From Planctomycetota bacterium (lineage in GTDB: Bacteria; Planctomycetota; Phycisphaerae; FEN-1346), in assembly GCA_016872895.1 (NCBI GenBank), contig VGYT01000010.1, positions 1 through 35,279 of the forward strand: a stretch of 35,279 nt of DNA. The letters run 5' to 3'. Below the pieces are notes generated by a model. That model searched no databases. It saw only the letters and a list, made by a program, of their open reading frames with translations, and was not told the origin of the DNA. Below, piece by piece: positions 33,059 through 35,279 of this stretch; position 1 is the stretch's first letter; every line of letters begins with the position of its first letter. The position numbers and the translations under genes are program-made.

Positions 33059-33069
33059 ATTGCGGATTG
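33059..33069 (+). repeat. Left arm of inverted repeat bracketing the low-GC cassette
   Basis: ATTGCGGATTG; its exact reverse complement is at 34706-34716. It begins right after the methyltransferase stop codon. Confidence 0.65.
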
Positions 33070-33082
33070 AGAAACGCGCTTC

Positions 33083-33111
33083 TTGACAGTCGGCCAGAGA
33101 TTTGCCATCAT
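33083..33111 (+). promoter_or_regulatory. Promoter of the low-GC cassette
   Basis: Perfect TTGACA (33083-33088), 17-base spacer, CATCAT (33106-33111). A leader of about 67 bases precedes the first ATG; AAGGTGAG lies next to it. Confidence 0.6.
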
Positions 33112-33184
33112 GGTTAGGGGGCAGGTAGGTCGATAGAGTGTGTGCGAGTGATGGCTGTAGTGTTGTGCGTGCGCAAGGTGAGAA

Positions 33185-33799
33185 ATGGGCTTCAACCTGC
33201 CGCATCTTGAGAAAACCACTTGCCTGAACCTAACGGTCTGTGGCGAAGTGAAGGACCGCGTATGCAAGGCCCGGCTTGCCAAAGCAAGGGTTATGGTGGC
33301 AAAGTACCACAGTGGTCACAAGACCGGCTACTTGAGGGTAATGCCGAGGAACTTAGGCAAACACTTGCATGTCGATTGTGCACGTAGGGAATTCTTCGCC
33401 GAGAGTGAGAGTAAACTCCCTAAGGTGACTCAGTCCAAGGCCAAAGCGTTGCAAGTCCTGGAAGCCTGCTGTGGCTCAAACATAGACGCAACGGTGGCTG
33501 GCTACTTCCGCCTGGATTCGCACAAGCTTCCTGAGCGGGGAATCATTCGCTCCCTTTCAACCGAGACGGGAAGTGCCGGTCTACGAGTGAGGTTGACAGC
33601 CGGGACCCTATCAGTTTCCGGCGCGCCAATAACAACTGTTCGCTGGGCCGTCCGTGGCAAGAAAGAACGTATGTTGCTTCAAGTTGTAGGTGAAAGATCA
33701 TTCACTGTCTCCGAGACTTATCTCGAAGAAGCGTTGCAGTGGATTGGCACAATGTTTCAGAAGTTCATATTGGGAACACCCGGCAATGGCGACAGGTAG
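33185..33799 (+). CDS. Unknown 204-aa protein, first gene of cassette
   Basis: I do not recognise this protein. It begins at ATG 33185 directly after AAGGTGAGAA, tight spacing for a ribosome site. Residues 10-30 contain three cysteines (TTCLNLTVC, VCK) and the middle has an EACCG pair. Residues 75-95 are lysine-rich (SKLPKVTQSKAKALQ). The second half looks beta-rich (LRVRLTAGTLSVSG, TTVRWAVRGKKERMLLQVV) ending in an amphipathic helix. No signal peptide or transmembrane segment is seen. Base composition is clearly lower in GC than all upstream genes, pointing to transfer. It overlaps the next gene by 14 bases, so the two are probably translated together. Confidence 0.7.
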   Translation: MGFNLPHLEKTTCLNLTVCGEVKDRVCKARLAKARVMVAKYHSGHKTGYLRVMPRNLGKHLHVDCARREFFAESESKLPKVTQSKAKALQVLEACCGSNIDATVAGYFRLDSHKLPERGIIRSLSTETGSAGLRVRLTAGTLSVSGAPITTVRWAVRGKKERMLLQVVGERSFTVSETYLEEALQWIGTMFQKFILGTPGNGDR

Positions 33800-34337
33800 G
33801 CTCTCGGATCCCCACAGGCAGGAATTCTTGCCCCCGGCCGAGGACCCTGGTTGGGAAGAACCCGAGGCGATGTGCGAGTGCGCGGTTGGCATTGCCGGCA
33901 GGCTGAGCCCGGTGGGCCGGGAGGAACCCTCGCCTGCACAGTTCCGGCAGGTACTGAATGACCTGCTCGGCAAGTGGCGCGAAGCAATAACATTGGATGT
34001 CATCCAAAGTGAACTGGTCATGCTCAAGGAAAAAGTTGCCTCTTTGGAGCAACACAGGCCGCTTGTGGTGCCCCTCGAAACTCTGGCACCTGAGCCTTAC
34101 TGTCTGGTCGCTCCTATTTCGGTGGTCGTGCGCGCGGAGCAGGACGAGTACGTTGCATCTTGGTATGAGGCCAGTCTAGCCGCGTCTGGTTGCACTCCCG
34201 AAGAGGCTGTTGCCAATCTGAAGGACATTATCGTTGCCGTATATGAATCCCTTCGAAACCACGGCGAAGAGCGGATGGGCCCCGCACCTTTGCGGCAATA
34301 CCGCCTTCTGACGAAGTACATAGCCAAGAGCGATTAA
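33786..34337 (+). CDS. HicB-like protein with N-terminal coiled coil
   Basis: A 183-residue protein. I chose ATG 33786 because the earlier in-frame part lies wholly within the preceding gene. Residues 1-55 are acidic/proline-rich; 60-95 contain a heptad-like helix (ITLDVIQSELVMLKEKVASLEQH), probably a coiled coil. Residues 100-165 resemble HicB/UPF0150 antitoxin-type domains: ISVVVRAEQDEYVASWYEASLAASGCTPEEAVANLKDIIVAVYESL. The C-terminal tail has PLRQYRLLTKYI. There is no obvious ribbon-helix-helix DNA-binding segment, so autoregulation is uncertain. It lies one base upstream of the HicA-like gene, as an antitoxin-toxin pair would. Confidence 0.75.
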   Translation: MATGRLSDPHRQEFLPPAEDPGWEEPEAMCECAVGIAGRLSPVGREEPSPAQFRQVLNDLLGKWREAITLDVIQSELVMLKEKVASLEQHRPLVVPLETLAPEPYCLVAPISVVVRAEQDEYVASWYEASLAASGCTPEEAVANLKDIIVAVYESLRNHGEERMGPAPLRQYRLLTKYIAKSD

Positions 34338-34338
34338 C

Positions 34339-34617
34339 GTGGCGGTAATAAGCAAGCAGATTGCTCAAGCAATAGCCAAGAAGCTCGGGGCTGTTATCAA
34401 TGAGCGCCCCGGTAAAGCGCATGACCTGGCTAAGGTGTACCACGAGAACAGGCTTGTGGCGCAATTCGGCTTACGCAGGGGCTCGAGTAGGAATCTCGGA
34501 CACGACCACGTGCCCAGTCAGATCTTTGTAGGGCCCCATCAGGCGCGCCTCCTCGGGCAGTGCCCGCTATCAAGAGATGACTGGGTGGACATAGTCCGGG
34601 GCAAGGGCCTACTCTGA
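34339..34617 (+). CDS. HicA-like small protein (putative toxin partner)
   Basis: A 92-residue protein beginning at a GTG one base after the previous stop, so probably translationally coupled. It starts with a helix (SKQIAQAIAKKLGAVI) and beta-type segments (RLVAQFGLRRGSS), then LGHDHVPSQIFVGPHQARLL with a His-Asp-His cluster, and ends in a helix (SRDDWVDIVRGKGLL). The helix-strand pattern and size fit the double-stranded-RNA-binding-like HicA fold, but the typical HicA Gly-Ser-His-His motif is absent; the conserved histidines may be catalytic. The family is recognisable as a HicB neighbour of unknown function rather than a proven mRNA interferase. Confidence 0.7.
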   Translation: MAVISKQIAQAIAKKLGAVINERPGKAHDLAKVYHENRLVAQFGLRRGSSRNLGHDHVPSQIFVGPHQARLLGQCPLSRDDWVDIVRGKGLL

Positions 34618-34705
34618 GTTTCTGCACACGCGCTGGCCGGTTCTTCGGTCATAGTGTTCCTTCCAGAATGCAGGCTCATGCCCGCTCCCCCGCTTGTCCA
34701 GCCCG

Positions 34706-34716
34706 CAATCCGCAAT
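34706..34716 (-). repeat. Right arm of inverted repeat bracketing the cassette
   Basis: CAATCCGCAAT, the exact reverse complement of 33059-33069. It sits between the HicA-like gene and the mcsA promoter. The same word family occurs at 24001-24028. Confidence 0.65.
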
Positions 34717-34729
34717 GCGCGCCGCTTGG

Positions 34730-34758
34730 TTGACACGCCCCCCTTTATGGTCTATCAT
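34730..34758 (+). promoter_or_regulatory. Promoter of the mcsA-like gene
   Basis: Perfect TTGACA (34730-34735), 17-base spacer, TATCAT (34753-34758): the closest sigma70-like match in the window. It gives a leader of about 29 bases holding the AAGGGGA ribosome site. Confidence 0.75.
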
Positions 34759-34793
34759 GTTTCTGACGCCGCTCCGGGGCGAAGGGGAATTGC

Positions 34794-35279
34794 GTGCTCT
34801 GCCAACGCTGCAAGAAGCAACCGGCCACCGTTCACCTGACCGAGATCCTCCAGAACGAGAAGCGTGAACGCCACCTGTGCGAAGACTGCGCACGCGAAGA
34901 GGGCGTCGCCGTCAAGGCGCAGATCAACCTCCAGGACATCCTCTCCGGCATGCTCGAGGCACACGAGACCGCCGGACGCGGGGCAAACCTCACGTGCCCC
35001 GACTGCGGCACAACCTACGCCGAGTTCCGCAACCAGGGCCGCCTGGGCTGCCCGCACGACTACGAAGTCTTCTCCGACGCACTCAAGGAGGTCCTCGAAA
35101 AGGTCCACGGCGCCGCCGAGCACACCGGCAAACTCCCACGCCGCGCGGGCGCGGACCTCGCCGGCCAGCGCCAACTGATGCAGTTGCGCCGGCAACTCCA
35201 GGCGGCCGTCGAGGGCGAAAAATATGAAGAGGCGGCACGCCTGCGCGACCTCATCAAGAACAAGGAAGCACCGGGTGAA
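34794..35279 (+). CDS. mcsA: McsA-like protein with zinc fingers and UVR motif, right edge open
   Basis: The frame is open from GTG 34794 (after AAGGGGA) to the right edge, 162 codons without stop. It shows CQRCKKQPATVHLTE...LCEDCARE, the N-terminal CxxC/CxxC zinc module; a second module CPDCGTTY...LGCPHDYEVF at about 65-85; and a C-terminal UVR motif (LQAAVEGEKYEEAARLRD). This is the McsA family, which activates the protein-arginine kinase McsB and works with ClpC in protein quality control; mcsB would be expected just beyond the edge. The gene is probably nearly complete, since McsA proteins are of this size. An independent strong promoter precedes it. Confidence 0.9.
   Translation, partial: MLCQRCKKQPATVHLTEILQNEKRERHLCEDCAREEGVAVKAQINLQDILSGMLEAHETAGRGANLTCPDCGTTYAEFRNQGRLGCPHDYEVFSDALKEVLEKVHGAAEHTGKLPRRAGADLAGQRQLMQLRRQLQAAVEGEKYEEAARLRDLIKNKEAPGE

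Noticed and set aside
33057-34720. Cassette as an insertion sequence or integron
   Set aside because: No transposase or integrase frame is present, and the 11-bp arms are too short and shared with other repeats to be called IS ends.

Overview
The window is a high-GC bacterial stretch that most resembles an uncultured planctomycete (Planctomycetota). The evidence is the mix of families: Tat-exported Gfo/Idh/MocA oxidoreductase, two secreted formylglycine sulfatases, secreted PQQ-type propeller and GH2-like proteins, a second-class UvrA, a pterin/C1 set, and a dense crop of short dispersed repeats. The taxonomic call is inference; no rRNA or tRNA gene was seen.

Layout. (1) 1-3.3 kb, minus strand: partial Gfo/Idh/MocA oxidoreductase, sulfatase, SDR epimerase. 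(2) 3.6-7.25 kb: YdjC/ChbG-type carbohydrate deacetylase (+), second sulfatase (-), Tat-exported barrel-like protein of unknown reaction (+). (3) 7.27-17.28 kb, minus strand: a four-gene run of heparinase-like protein, a 1536-aa GH2-type hydrolase, a propeller protein and a clan-A-like glycosidase, the last two overlapping by 4 bp. With the flanking sulfatases, deacetylase and the esterase at 17.57-19.77 kb (+) this looks like a locus for dismantling a sulfated, acylated polysaccharide outside the cytoplasm. (4) 19.9-26.6 kb, minus strand: M16 protease overlapped with an M20 peptidase, response regulator, DUF2064-type protein lacking its usual acidic residues, and an HMGL-type aldolase. (5) 26.8-33.06 kb: uvrA, a convergent 87-aa conserved small protein, then queD-like pterin synthase, a hexulose-phosphate synthase/RraA-like fusion, and a pterin-binding methyltransferase, which together suggest pterin-linked one-carbon metabolism. 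(6) 33.06-34.7 kb: a lower-GC three-gene cassette (unknown 204-aa protein, HicB-like protein, HicA-like protein) bracketed by an 11-bp inverted repeat. (7) 34.79 kb to the right edge: mcsA-like gene, open at the edge.

The most unusual signals are the foreign-looking cassette; dispersed repeats that have entered coding sequence (a repeat-built insert in UvrA and a hairpin in the signal-peptide region of the M16 protease); a 30-bp inverted repeat around the uvrA block; and a divergent pair of promoters placed so close to their start codons that leaderless mRNAs are predicted. Several promoters resemble sigma70 elements with 16-18 bp spacing.
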